This document shows, piece after piece, positions 1 through 6,811 of a stretch of 17,625 bases of DNA (position 1 is the stretch's first letter; each line of letters begins with the position of its first letter). Location of the stretch: NCBI GenBank assembly GCA_002469765.1, contig DKNS01000175.1, forward strand, positions 1-17,625. The letters run 5' to 3'. This stretch comes from Flavobacteriales bacterium UBA7382. GTDB lineage: Bacteria > Bacteroidota > Bacteroidia > Flavobacteriales_D > Sanyastnellaceae. A program made the translations under genes and the position numbers. The notes beneath the pieces are model-generated. The model did no database searches and was not told where the DNA came from. It worked only from the letters and a program-made list of their open reading frames with translations.

Positions 1-195
1 TACAACACAGTCGCCCGCAACACACAGGGATGGCCGATGGCGCGGGTCCACCGTTCCCTGCCCGTTGCGGGCGTCCAGTTTCATCCTGAGTCTGTGCTGA
101 CCCCAGAGGGGCGAGGGTTCCTCAGGACTTGGCTTGAATCAGCTCATTGCTGCTTGGCCATTTCTGCTTCGAAGGTCTCCTTGAACCGCTCGTAG
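1..195 (+). CDS. Glutamine amidotransferase (TrpG/PabA type), C-terminal fragment
   Basis: This is the C-terminal 64 residues of a class I glutamine amidotransferase; the gene begins left of the window. The motif GVQFHPES (residues 29-36 of the visible part) carries the His and Glu of the family's Cys-His-Glu triad. The sequence that follows (VLTPEGRGFLRTWL) matches the end of anthranilate synthase component II (TrpG) or aminodeoxychorismate synthase component II (PabA). These proteins supply ammonia from glutamine to the chorismate-using subunit in tryptophan or folate synthesis. The frame stays open about 20 residues past the usual family end, to a TAG at 193-195. It therefore overlaps the 3' end of the convergent lipoprotein gene by 52 bases. 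TrpG and PabA cannot be told apart from this fragment. Confidence 0.85.
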   Translation, partial: YNTVARNTQGWPMARVHRSLPVAGVQFHPESVLTPEGRGFLRTWLESAHCCLAISASKVSLNRS

Positions 196-710
196 TTGTA
201 TTCGGCGCGGATGCGCTCGTCCTCCGAAAGGCGCTCGTTGTATTTGGAGACCAAATCAGCTCCACTCAATTCAATCGCCAAGTAGCTCACGTAGTTGCCG
301 TCGGGCTTTTGAGTCAAGCGGCTGCAAGCTGTGATGGCACCTGAGAGCTGTTGGTCCACGACGGTGCGTGCGAGGTCGTTGAATGTTTCGGTGACCTCCT
401 CCGCGTTGTTGAACTTGGAGCTGCTTACGTAGTTGTCGGTGACAATTTCGATGGTGGACTTGATGGACCGGGCGAGCATCGCTTCGGAGTTGGAGCGTGC
501 AATCTTCTTGGCGGCCTCGCGGCTCATGCTTTCGCCAGTGGCGGTGGCCCGGAAGAAGTTCTTGTCGCTACGGTAGTCCTCGCTGGAGCAGTATTCGAGG
601 ATTTCGACCTCACCCGCTTGTTTGGGGGTCATGGTCTTGCTTCCATTGCAGCTGGCGAGCAGCATCGTGCCTGCAGCCATGGTCAGGGGGAGAATGTGGC
701 GAAGGGTCAT
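144..710 (-). CDS. Small LPP20-like lipoprotein
   Basis: A predicted lipoprotein of 188 residues with no assigned function. The N-terminus has a basic residue, a hydrophobic stretch and a lipobox ending LLASC, with the lipidated Cys at residue 21. An acceptor sequence NGSK follows. The part after it has the alternating pattern ATATGES...REAAKKIARSNSEAMLARSI, which resembles the repeated-Ala alpha/beta core of LPP20-family lipoproteins. The C-terminal third is charged and helical. I chose the ATG at 710 because it directly precedes the signal peptide; an upstream extension to 836 would run into the preceding gene. The gene lies 46 bases after the larger LPP20-like gene on the same strand, and both begin MTLRHI with the Cys at position 21. 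It is probably the last gene of a three-gene operon. Its 3' end overlaps the amidotransferase gene. Confidence 0.8.
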   Translation of the reverse strand: MTLRHILPLTMAAGTMLLASCNGSKTMTPKQAGEVEILEYCSSEDYRSDKNFFRATATGESMSREAAKKIARSNSEAMLARSIKSTIEIVTDNYVSSSKFNNAEEVTETFNDLARTVVDQQLSGAITACSRLTQKPDGNYVSYLAIELSGADLVSKYNERLSEDERIRAEYNYERFKETFEAEMAKQQ

Positions 711-756
711 GCGTTGAAGTTTTGGGTAAAGTAATTCGCTTTTGTTGGAGAGAGGG

Positions 757-2136
757 TCAGAAACCGTGCCAAAGTCGGACCAGGCCCGGGATGAATTCGT
801 CCTGAAGCTGTTCCGTGGCCTTGTCATATGCGGCATCTGTGGCGCGCGGCAAGTCCATTTGGATGCCCTTGATGCGTGTCATGGTTTGGGTGTAAATGAT
901 GTTGCCTTGAACGTCGGTCACCGTCCCCACCATGTCCACATACACCACTTGCAAGCCTTGTCCATCGCCGCCTGGGCGCGCATCGGCTTTCAAGGTCAGG
1001 GTCATGGCATCTGTCGCTTGTTCAGCCTGCACCAGCCGCACGTCCGCCTGTTGCAACGCTTGCCTCACGCTGGGCTCCAGAATGCTTTGGTCTCGTTTTT
1101 TCCCAAATGCCCGCTCTTCCACCTCCAGCACGAGATCGACAGGCTCAAGCGTCACATCAACGCGGAGGGGCGCACTCTTGAGTCCTCGTGCGGCTTGGCG
1201 AAAGGGGTGAACGAGGGGAAGGCCTTCCACGAAGGCCATGGGGTCTACCTGAACTTCCAGCGTGGTCTCAGTCACACCGGGTTCGAATTTTTCAAGGTTG
1301 ATGGCCGCCACGCCACGTGCGTCGCTCGTGGCTGTGCCCCTTGTGGGCAAGTCGCCCCGGTGGTAGCGATAGTCGAGCCGGACGTTGGATGCAGGTTGGC
1401 CGTCCACGAGGACAGTCACGCCAAGTTGGGTCCGGAATTGGTCTTCAACATGAAGGGATACGGCGCTGTCTGGGGTTGCCAATGAGAGACCAGTCATGCT
1501 TCCGTCAAGCATGGAGATCAAGGCCTGCGGTACGTTCACTTCTTCCCCAGAGGTGCGCGTGGTGACAAGGGGTTTGTCCATGTAAGGCCGAATCGCATCC
1601 AGTCCGCGGATGGCTGCGTCGACCGCTTGCTGCACATTGGCTTGGCCGCGTGCCTCGGTGGCCGCGTCAAGATGCCCCAAGGCCATTTCCATGGCAGAGG
1701 TGCGCTTGGCGGCCTGAATTTGGGTGTGCTTCGCTTTGCTCAATCGGTAATACACCAGCACCTCAGTCTCGGTGCTGTAGGTGTCGACCAATTCAAAGCC
1801 CTCGAGATCCTCTTGGGTGGTGCTGGTCGATTTGGCTGAGAACGACTCCGAAAGCCAGCTGTTGATTTGAAGGGTGGAGACGGTTGAAGTGGATTGCACC
1901 TGGACACGGATGTCCCGAGACATGTTCTCCAAGGCTTGTTGCTTGGCCACTCCGTCGGCGTCGAGGGGGTGAATGAGCTTGGACGCCGAGCCAATGCCCA
2001 CGTAGTGAGCGGGAAGGACAGGGGAATTGAAGGTCCACTCCGGGGCCGAAGAGGCCATGTTCTTGCCGCCGGCGCAACCCATCGCTGCGATCATGCATGC
2101 GACGGCGAGGGTCCAATGGATGTGGCGGAGTGTCAT
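757..2136 (-). CDS. LPP20-like lipoprotein with C-terminal Ig-like and unknown domains
   Basis: A predicted lipoprotein of 459 residues. The lipobox is AAMGC, with Cys 21. Residues about 30-140 follow the LPP20 pattern: a Pro-Glu-Trp start (APEW), then YVGIGSAS, then a helix of alternating Ala (VAKQQALENMSRDIRVQVQS). A Ser/Thr-rich stretch and a strand ending in VLVYYRLSK come next. Residues about 140-190 are helical. Residues about 235-330 look like a beta-sandwich of the transthyretin/Ig type (VTVLVDGQPASNVRLDYRY, then a Gly-rich turn). The last 130 residues form a further alpha/beta domain that I cannot name. LPP20 proteins in other bacteria, such as FlgP, are outer-membrane-associated. 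The gene lies 13 bases after the CsgG-like gene, so the two are surely co-transcribed. Acidic residues right after the Cys, typical of the Bacteroidota surface-export signal, are absent, so it may face the periplasm. Confidence 0.8.
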   Translation of the reverse strand: MTLRHIHWTLAVACMIAAMGCAGGKNMASSAPEWTFNSPVLPAHYVGIGSASKLIHPLDADGVAKQQALENMSRDIRVQVQSTSTVSTLQINSWLSESFSAKSTSTTQEDLEGFELVDTYSTETEVLVYYRLSKAKHTQIQAAKRTSAMEMALGHLDAATEARGQANVQQAVDAAIRGLDAIRPYMDKPLVTTRTSGEEVNVPQALISMLDGSMTGLSLATPDSAVSLHVEDQFRTQLGVTVLVDGQPASNVRLDYRYHRGDLPTRGTATSDARGVAAINLEKFEPGVTETTLEVQVDPMAFVEGLPLVHPFRQAARGLKSAPLRVDVTLEPVDLVLEVEERAFGKKRDQSILEPSVRQALQQADVRLVQAEQATDAMTLTLKADARPGGDGQGLQVVYVDMVGTVTDVQGNIIYTQTMTRIKGIQMDLPRATDAAYDKATEQLQDEFIPGLVRLWHGF

Positions 2137-2149
2137 TCAGAGTTGGGGG

Positions 2150-3550
2150 TCAGGGGATCAGTTTCAGCAATTCGCTTTCAATGTTGCCTTGGATTTGACT
2201 GGCGACCTGCAAGCACGCCTCTTCTGTCATGGCATCGCCACTTTTGATGGCGCGTCTCGCATTCATCAACCGCTCGCGGTCTGAACGGCCGGTGCTTCCA
2301 GTGCGGGCACCGGTGCTTCCGCCGAGGTAGAAGGTGCTTCGGTTGCCGTCGTAATCAATGTAGCGGATGTTGTCCGACGCTCGGCCGTAGACAGTTTGGG
2401 TGGACACAACTTCCCCAGTGACGGTGGAGATGAATTTGAACGAGCAGGCCACGTCCACCGAGGCGTCTTGGTAGTATTCGCGGTAAGAGACCGTGCGGTA
2501 CTTGGTCTCGTAGTATTTCTTGCCTTCTTCGTTCACGCGTTCCACACGGTAAGATTCGTAGCCGGTTTTGTTGGAACGGTTCAGCCGGCTTTGGCGCTGG
2601 TCGCACGTGGTGATGGTGGCTTTCAAAAGAGCCTTTGCACCAAGCAGGTTTCCAATCTCCACGTCGCCGCCAGAGGTCAATCCGTTCAAGCCCATGCTTT
2701 GCTCTTGCAAAATCATTGCCAAACTTTCCCTGTCCACCACTTTCAAGAATGGATCGCCCGATCCCATCAACGCTTCTTCGACCAGCGACTGGAGCTTGAC
2801 CTCCACATTGATGCGGCTTGAGCCGTTTTTGAATTCGGTCAGCGCCACGGTGAAGCGACCGTCTTCCAGCACTTGCGCCAGCCGGTCGGCAGCGTCGCGG
2901 TAGCCTGCGTCGGCGTTCACAATTTCCTTGAAGACTTTGTGCGCGGTGCGCAGTTGTTCGTTCTCTTGCGCAAGGATACCCTCGCGGTATCGTGGTTCGC
3001 AGAATGCGGTGTTGCGCAAGGCGGCCGCGTCTTGGTACGCAGGGTCCAGCCTCAGCACTTCGTCAAACTTCAGAAGGGCCTGGGCGAAGTTTTCTTGCTC
3101 CAACAGCACGTTGGCATCTCGGTATGTCTCATCTAGATGTGCATTCTTCACTGTCTCGTAGGTGGTGCGCTTGGCTTCAGGGAAGGCCAAGTTTGCCCCC
3201 ACAGCGGACAGCTTTTTGTCCCAGGCGACCGCTTTGTCCCATGCTCTTAAGGCGATTTCGCGGTTGCTGTACGCCACAGCTTCGTCGAACTCAGCGATGT
3301 GCTGACCCAAGACCACTTGGCCAGAGCGTTGAAGCCCCACCATGGCGTCGATGTTGGAGGGCTTTTTCATCACCGCGGTGTAATACAAGTTGGCCGCTTG
3401 GGGCATCATGCCTGCGGCTTCCATTTTGGCAGCGCGCTTGACAAAGGCTTTGGATCCGTTGCAGCTCGGCAAGGTCACAGACAACAAAGCGAAAGCGAAA
3501 GCGGCGAAAAAGGATGACGCGGTGAAAGTCAAGGGGCGGCGCAGAATCAT
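2150..3550 (-). CDS. TPR + CsgG-like lipoprotein
   Basis: A predicted lipoprotein of 466 residues. The signal peptide ends TLPSC, with Cys 30 when counted from the ATG at 3550, and is followed by NGSK as in the small lipoprotein of this cluster. Residues about 35-225 are TPR-like helical pairs (for example AAGMMPQAANLYYTAV and FAQALLKFDEVLRLDPAYQD). The region from about 230 to the end is CsgG/HfaB-like, with VVDRESLAMILQEQ and IGNLLGAKALLKATIT, the hallmark of this family of periplasmic or outer-membrane assembly factors. A Tyr/Arg/Glu-rich insert splits the second half. An in-frame ATG at 3571 (seven residues more) is possible; I prefer 3550 because the signal peptide is then of usual length and a promoter-like box abuts 3571. 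This is the first gene of the lipoprotein operon. Its role is unknown; a secretion or cell-envelope assembly complex is an inference. Confidence 0.85.
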   Translation of the reverse strand: MILRRPLTFTASSFFAAFAFALLSVTLPSCNGSKAFVKRAAKMEAAGMMPQAANLYYTAVMKKPSNIDAMVGLQRSGQVVLGQHIAEFDEAVAYSNREIALRAWDKAVAWDKKLSAVGANLAFPEAKRTTYETVKNAHLDETYRDANVLLEQENFAQALLKFDEVLRLDPAYQDAAALRNTAFCEPRYREGILAQENEQLRTAHKVFKEIVNADAGYRDAADRLAQVLEDGRFTVALTEFKNGSSRINVEVKLQSLVEEALMGSGDPFLKVVDRESLAMILQEQSMGLNGLTSGGDVEIGNLLGAKALLKATITTCDQRQSRLNRSNKTGYESYRVERVNEEGKKYYETKYRTVSYREYYQDASVDVACSFKFISTVTGEVVSTQTVYGRASDNIRYIDYDGNRSTFYLGGSTGARTGSTGRSDRERLMNARRAIKSGDAMTEEACLQVASQIQGNIESELLKLIP

Positions 3551-3571
3551 GGGATACGTTTTATCTGGCAT

Positions 3572-3600
3572 CGAAGGTAGGCATTCCTTCAGGGAGCCAA
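3572..3600 (-). promoter_or_regulatory. Candidate Bacteroidota promoter of the lipoprotein operon
   Basis: On the minus strand, TACCTTCG (3579-3572) matches the Bacteroidota -7 consensus TAnnTTTG at all but one position. A TTG (3600-3598) lies 18 bases upstream of it, in the place of the -33 element. The box ends directly at the ATG at 3571, so transcription would start just inside that codon region and favour translation from the ATG at 3550. This is pattern matching only. Confidence 0.4.
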
Positions 3601-3622
3601 GTCAGGTCCATCCCGCCCGCAC

Positions 3623-3630
3623 TACCTTTC
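3623..3630 (+). promoter_or_regulatory. Candidate -7 box for the saccharopine dehydrogenase-family gene
   Basis: TACCTTTC matches TAnnTTTG except at the last base and lies 4 bases before the ATG at 3635. No TTG is seen at the -33 spacing, so this is weak alone. It mirrors the divergent box at 3579-3572: the two share CTACCTT in opposite orientation across a 41-base gap. That fits a shared divergent promoter region of only 63-84 bases. Confidence 0.3.
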
Positions 3631-3634
3631 TGAC

Positions 3635-4981
3635 ATGGATTCACAGAAGGTGATTTTGGTCCTCGGTGCAGGGCGGAGCAGCTCCTCGTTGATTGCCCAT
3701 TTGTTGGGTCAATCAGAGGGAGAGGGGTGGGAGATTCATGTGGGCGACTTGGATCTGTCTGCGGCAGTATCCAAAGTCAAAGGCCACCCGCGTGGGCACG
3801 CGTTTCAGATGTCGGCGTCGGACGCCACGGACCGAGACACCCGCATTGCGTCGGCAGATTTGGTCATCAGCATGCTCCCAGCCTTCATGCATCCGGAGGT
3901 GGCGCGTGTGGCCATTGAGGCAGGTGTGCATGTGTTGACGCCCAGTTACGTGTCCGACGACATGAAGGCACTGGACGACCGTGCCAAAGCGCAGGGTGTG
4001 CTTGTCCTGAACGAAATGGGGTTGGATCCGGGCATCGACCACATGAGTGCCATGCAAGTCATCGATGACATCCGGGAAGCTGGTGGCACGATGGTGTCCT
4101 TCGCGTCTTACTGCGGAGGGCTTGTGGCGCCCGCGTCTGACGACAACCCTTGGCATTACAAGCTCAGCTGGAACCCACGCAATGTGGTGCTGGCTGGACA
4201 AGGGGGCGCGGCCACATTCTTGGACCGCGGTCGGGTGCGGATGGTGCCTCCGCACAAAACCTTCCAAGCACTGACGCCGGTGGAAGTGGGCGGCAGGAAA
4301 TACGATGGATACCCCAACCGGGATTCGCTCGGCTACCGGGAACTTTACGGGTTGCAAGGCATCCAATCCCTCGTACGTGGCACCCTCCGTGGGGAGGGCT
4401 TCTGCCAGGCTTGGGACGTGCTTGTGCAGTTGGGCATGGTCCGGGACGACGCCAGCTTGGAGTGGCCTTCGGGCACGACCTGGGCAGGTTGGACCCGCAC
4501 GTTCTTGCCCGCTGACCTGGACGGCGTGGGAACGGTGCGCGAGGCGGTGGCCCACGCGACCGAGGCCGAGGCCGATGCACTGGATAAGTTGGCGTGGTTG
4601 GGTCTCTTTGACGAGGTCAAGGGTCCTGCGTCGCTGGAAGGGACACCAGCCCAAATCGTGGAAGCTTTGGTCACCGACAGATGGGTTCTGGGCGCCAACG
4701 ACCGGGACATGATTGTGATGTGGCACAAATTCGAATACGACCTCGAGGGCGAGCGAAAGGCAAAGACGTCAAGCTTGTCCTTGGAAGGCAAAGACAGCAC
4801 GTTCACGGCGATGAGCGACACGGTGGGATTGCCCATGGCGTTGGCAGTGAAACCGATGCTCGAGGACACCTTTGGCACCACTGGCGTGGATGTGCCGATG
4901 TCCAAAACGTATTACGCGCCTTTGCTCGCTGGCTTGGCGGAGCTGGGCATTGTGTTTGAAGAACGCGAAATCGAGGCTTGA
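3635..4981 (+). CDS. Saccharopine dehydrogenase-family oxidoreductase (LYS9-like)
   Basis: A protein of 448 residues, full length for the Bacteroidota form of this family. The N-terminal Rossmann fold binds NAD(P), with the motif GAGRSSSSL at residues 11-19. NEMGLDPGIDHMSAM (126-140) marks the junction to the C-terminal saccharopine dehydrogenase domain. YCGGLVAP...DDNPWHYKLSW (about 159-180) is the conserved substrate-domain signature. LYS9-type enzymes interconvert saccharopine with glutamate and aminoadipate semialdehyde in lysine metabolism. Which direction applies here, and whether saccharopine is the true substrate, cannot be read from the sequence. The start at 3635 leaves only four residues before the first beta strand, as expected. 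The gene is divergent from the lipoprotein operon and followed after one base by a small unknown gene. Confidence 0.9.
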   Translation: MDSQKVILVLGAGRSSSSLIAHLLGQSEGEGWEIHVGDLDLSAAVSKVKGHPRGHAFQMSASDATDRDTRIASADLVISMLPAFMHPEVARVAIEAGVHVLTPSYVSDDMKALDDRAKAQGVLVLNEMGLDPGIDHMSAMQVIDDIREAGGTMVSFASYCGGLVAPASDDNPWHYKLSWNPRNVVLAGQGGAATFLDRGRVRMVPPHKTFQALTPVEVGGRKYDGYPNRDSLGYRELYGLQGIQSLVRGTLRGEGFCQAWDVLVQLGMVRDDASLEWPSGTTWAGWTRTFLPADLDGVGTVREAVAHATEAEADALDKLAWLGLFDEVKGPASLEGTPAQIVEALVTDRWVLGANDRDMIVMWHKFEYDLEGERKAKTSSLSLEGKDSTFTAMSDTVGLPMALAVKPMLEDTFGTTGVDVPMSKTYYAPLLAGLAELGIVFEEREIEA

Positions 4982-4982
4982 G

Positions 4983-5435
4983 ATGTGGGCGTGGGTTTGG
5001 CCTTGGTGCTGGGCGTGCATGACTTGTTCGGGCGCCCCAGATTGGCCTGCGGAAGGGCAGGTTCATGAATCCTGGGTGCGACAGGCCATCGAATGGCGCA
5101 TGCAGGTGGGGCTCGACGCATGTCCTGACGTGGTTCCGGCATTGGACGCGTGGACCCTCGAATGGTTGAGTCAATCTCAAGCGGTGCACGTGGATATTCG
5201 GTCGGCTGATTGGCCGTTTTTGGCCTACGCCCCAGAATTGCAGACGGTGCTTGTGCAGCGGCTTGCGCTGGACGAAATGACAAATGCACCATCAGGGCAA
5301 GTGGACGTGGTGAGGGACATGAGACGGGTTGCGAAGCGCAGCGATGGCTTGTGGAGTGCGGCGCTGGCACGCGCGTTTGACAGCGCAGAGGGCCTGGCAC
5401 GGCGACGCGACCAAATGCAGCAAAAGGAGGGCTGA
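4983..5435 (+). CDS. Unknown small protein with Trp-rich N-terminus
   Basis: I do not recognise this 150-residue protein. It starts one base after the saccharopine dehydrogenase stop codon (TGA, one base, ATG), so the two are probably translated from one mRNA. The N-terminus has Trp at every second residue from 2 to 10, followed by CMTCSGAPDWP. This could be a signal peptide but lacks a basic n-region. The rest is mixed helical with many Trp and acidic residues, and the C-terminus is basic and helical (RRVAKRSDGLWSAALARAF). Codon use is natural for the neighbourhood, and the frame ends inside a strong terminator hairpin. That supports a real gene rather than a chance frame. No domain or catalytic motif is visible. 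Confidence 0.65.
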   Translation: MWAWVWPWCWACMTCSGAPDWPAEGQVHESWVRQAIEWRMQVGLDACPDVVPALDAWTLEWLSQSQAVHVDIRSADWPFLAYAPELQTVLVQRLALDEMTNAPSGQVDVVRDMRRVAKRSDGLWSAALARAFDSAEGLARRRDQMQQKEG

Positions 5436-5446
5436 GCCTCCTTTTG
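5421..5446 (+). terminator. Hairpin terminator overlapping a stop codon
   Basis: CAAAAGGAGG and CCTCCTTTTG form a perfect 10-bp stem around the 6-base loop GCTGAG. The TGA stop (5433-5435) of the small unknown gene lies in the loop. The descending arm ends in TTTTG, a short T-tract. It closes the saccharopine dehydrogenase transcript and would insulate ispH. The stem is symmetrical, but there is no minus-strand gene here to terminate. Confidence 0.7.
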
Positions 5447-5455
5447 GGGTCCCGT

Positions 5456-5474
5456 GGCGGGCGGTCGGCCCGCC
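5456..5474 (+). other. Second GC-rich hairpin
   Basis: GGCGGGC and GCCCGCC form a perfect 7-bp stem with a 5-base loop (GGTCG), 9 bases after the terminator hairpin. No T-run follows, so it is not a classical terminator. It may stabilise the 3' end of the upstream mRNA or act as a back-up pause site. The rest of the gap (5475-5552) shows nothing else that I can name. Confidence 0.4.
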
Positions 5475-5552
5475 GGTCCATCCGGGAAAGTTGTTCAATG
5501 TCGTTGTTGGATTGAACGTGTCTCGGGCCTCAATGGTTGCGATGGGGAGAGG

Positions 5553-5560
5553 TATTTTTG
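5553..5560 (+). promoter_or_regulatory. Candidate -7 box for ispH
   Basis: TATTTTTG is a perfect match to the Bacteroidota -7 consensus TAnnTTTG. It lies 4 bases before the ispH ATG (5565). A TTG at the -33 spacing is not seen. If functional, the transcript would start at or next to the ATG, giving a leaderless mRNA. Confidence 0.45.
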
Positions 5561-5564
5561 AAGC

Positions 5565-6794
5565 ATGCGCAATTTCGACATCCCTGACTTTTACCGGAGC
5601 CCCATCATTTCTCGGGTTAAAGCACGTCGCAAAGCGTTGGATCCACGCAAGCAGGACTTCGCGCCAAGCGTGCTGGACTTCGGATCCGTGCGGATCCAAT
5701 TGGCGCGTCATTTTGGGTTTTGCTTTGGGGTGGAGAACGCCATCGAGATCAGCTACAAGGCCATCGCCGAGAACCCAGGCAAGCGGATTTACTTGCTGAG
5801 TCAAATGATCCACAACCCCGAGGTGAATGCCGATTTGCAAAGCCGTGGGGTCCAGTTCCTGCAGGACACCCTCGGTCTGCCCTTGGTGCCGCTGCAGACA
5901 CTGACACCGGAGGATGTGGTGATTGTCCCGGCATTTGGGACCACCATGGAGATGGAGGCCAAGCTGAAGGACGTTGGGGTGGACGTGCAGAAATACAACA
6001 CCACCTGCCCATTCGTCGAGAAGGTGTGGAAGCGGTCTGCACAGCTTGGAGCCAAGGACTACACAGTGGTCATCCACGGCAAACCCCAGCACGAAGAAAC
6101 CCGCGCCACCTTTTCCCATGCTGCCGAGACGGGCCACGCGCTGGTCGTCAAAGACGGCACAGAGGCGGAATGGTTGGCGCAGTGGATGGAAGCAGGGCAT
6201 GGCGACGTGGCGGCTTTTTGGGCCAAATTTGAAGGCCGCACCACACCAGGGTTTGAGCCTGAAGAGCACCTTCGCCGCGTGGGTGTGGTGAACCAAACGA
6301 CCATGTTGGCGTCCGACACCCAAGCCATCGCCGACCGAATCAAGGTCGCCGTGGATGCCAACCAGGACGCCGAATTCGCGAACACCCGGGACACCTTGTG
6401 CTATGCCACCAATGACAACCAAAGTGCGACGCGCGGGGCATTGTTGGCAGGAGGGGCGGACTTGGCTTTGGTGGTTGGCGGGTACAACAGCTCCAACACG
6501 TCGCACCTGGTGGAACTCTGTGAAGAGACGTTGAAGACCTTCTTCGTGCGGAACGAATTGGAATGGAAGGAAGACGGCGTGCATCACTTCGACATCCACG
6601 AGGGTGCGATTCAAGTCACGGCAGACCCTTTTCCGCAGCAGGGCGCAGAAGGCGACGTGCCCACCGTGTTGATCACCTCGGGCGCATCGTGTCCTGATGC
6701 CAGTGTGGAGCGTGTTTTGCGTCTTGTACTGGGCCATTACGGCGGACGAGATGTGGATGCGGTGTTGACGGAATTTGAGAATTCTCACGCCTGA
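5565..6794 (+). CDS. ispH: 4-hydroxy-3-methylbut-2-enyl diphosphate reductase
   Basis: IspH (LytB) catalyses the last step of the MEP pathway, reducing HMBPP to IPP and DMAPP. At 409 residues it is the long form found in Bacteroidota; the E. coli enzyme has about 316. The three cysteines that ligate the [4Fe-4S] cluster are present: C53 in HFGFCFGV, C148 in NTTCPFVEK and C376 in SGASCPDAS. Other family blocks are IHGKPQHEET, CYATNDNQSAT and GGYNSSNTSHL. The start fits the family N-terminus (MRNFDIPDFYRSP). The gene has its own candidate promoter box and follows a terminator. It supplies precursors to the carotenoid operon that runs toward it from the right side of the window. The next gene starts 17 bases later. 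Confidence 0.96.
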   Translation: MRNFDIPDFYRSPIISRVKARRKALDPRKQDFAPSVLDFGSVRIQLARHFGFCFGVENAIEISYKAIAENPGKRIYLLSQMIHNPEVNADLQSRGVQFLQDTLGLPLVPLQTLTPEDVVIVPAFGTTMEMEAKLKDVGVDVQKYNTTCPFVEKVWKRSAQLGAKDYTVVIHGKPQHEETRATFSHAAETGHALVVKDGTEAEWLAQWMEAGHGDVAAFWAKFEGRTTPGFEPEEHLRRVGVVNQTTMLASDTQAIADRIKVAVDANQDAEFANTRDTLCYATNDNQSATRGALLAGGADLALVVGGYNSSNTSHLVELCEETLKTFFVRNELEWKEDGVHHFDIHEGAIQVTADPFPQQGAEGDVPTVLITSGASCPDASVERVLRLVLGHYGGRDVDAVLTEFENSHA

Positions 6795-6801
6795 GACCCC
6801 G

Positions 6802-6809
6802 TACCTTCG
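6802..6809 (+). promoter_or_regulatory. Candidate -7 box before the small gene upstream of mutL
   Basis: TACCTTCG lies 2 bases before the ATG at 6812 and is identical to the box in front of the lipoprotein operon. A TTTG at 6774-6777 lies 24 bases upstream, slightly longer than the usual -33/-7 spacing. It may give mutL and the downstream genes an internal promoter. Confidence 0.35.
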
Positions 6810-6811
6810 AG

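Noticed and set aside
711..836. N-terminal extension of the small lipoprotein gene
   Set aside because: The ATG at 710 gives an ideal lipoprotein signal peptide; the extension would bury it and overlap the upstream gene.
3713..4726. Minus-strand open frame of 337 codons
   Set aside because: It is antisense to the saccharopine dehydrogenase-family gene and has shadow-like composition.
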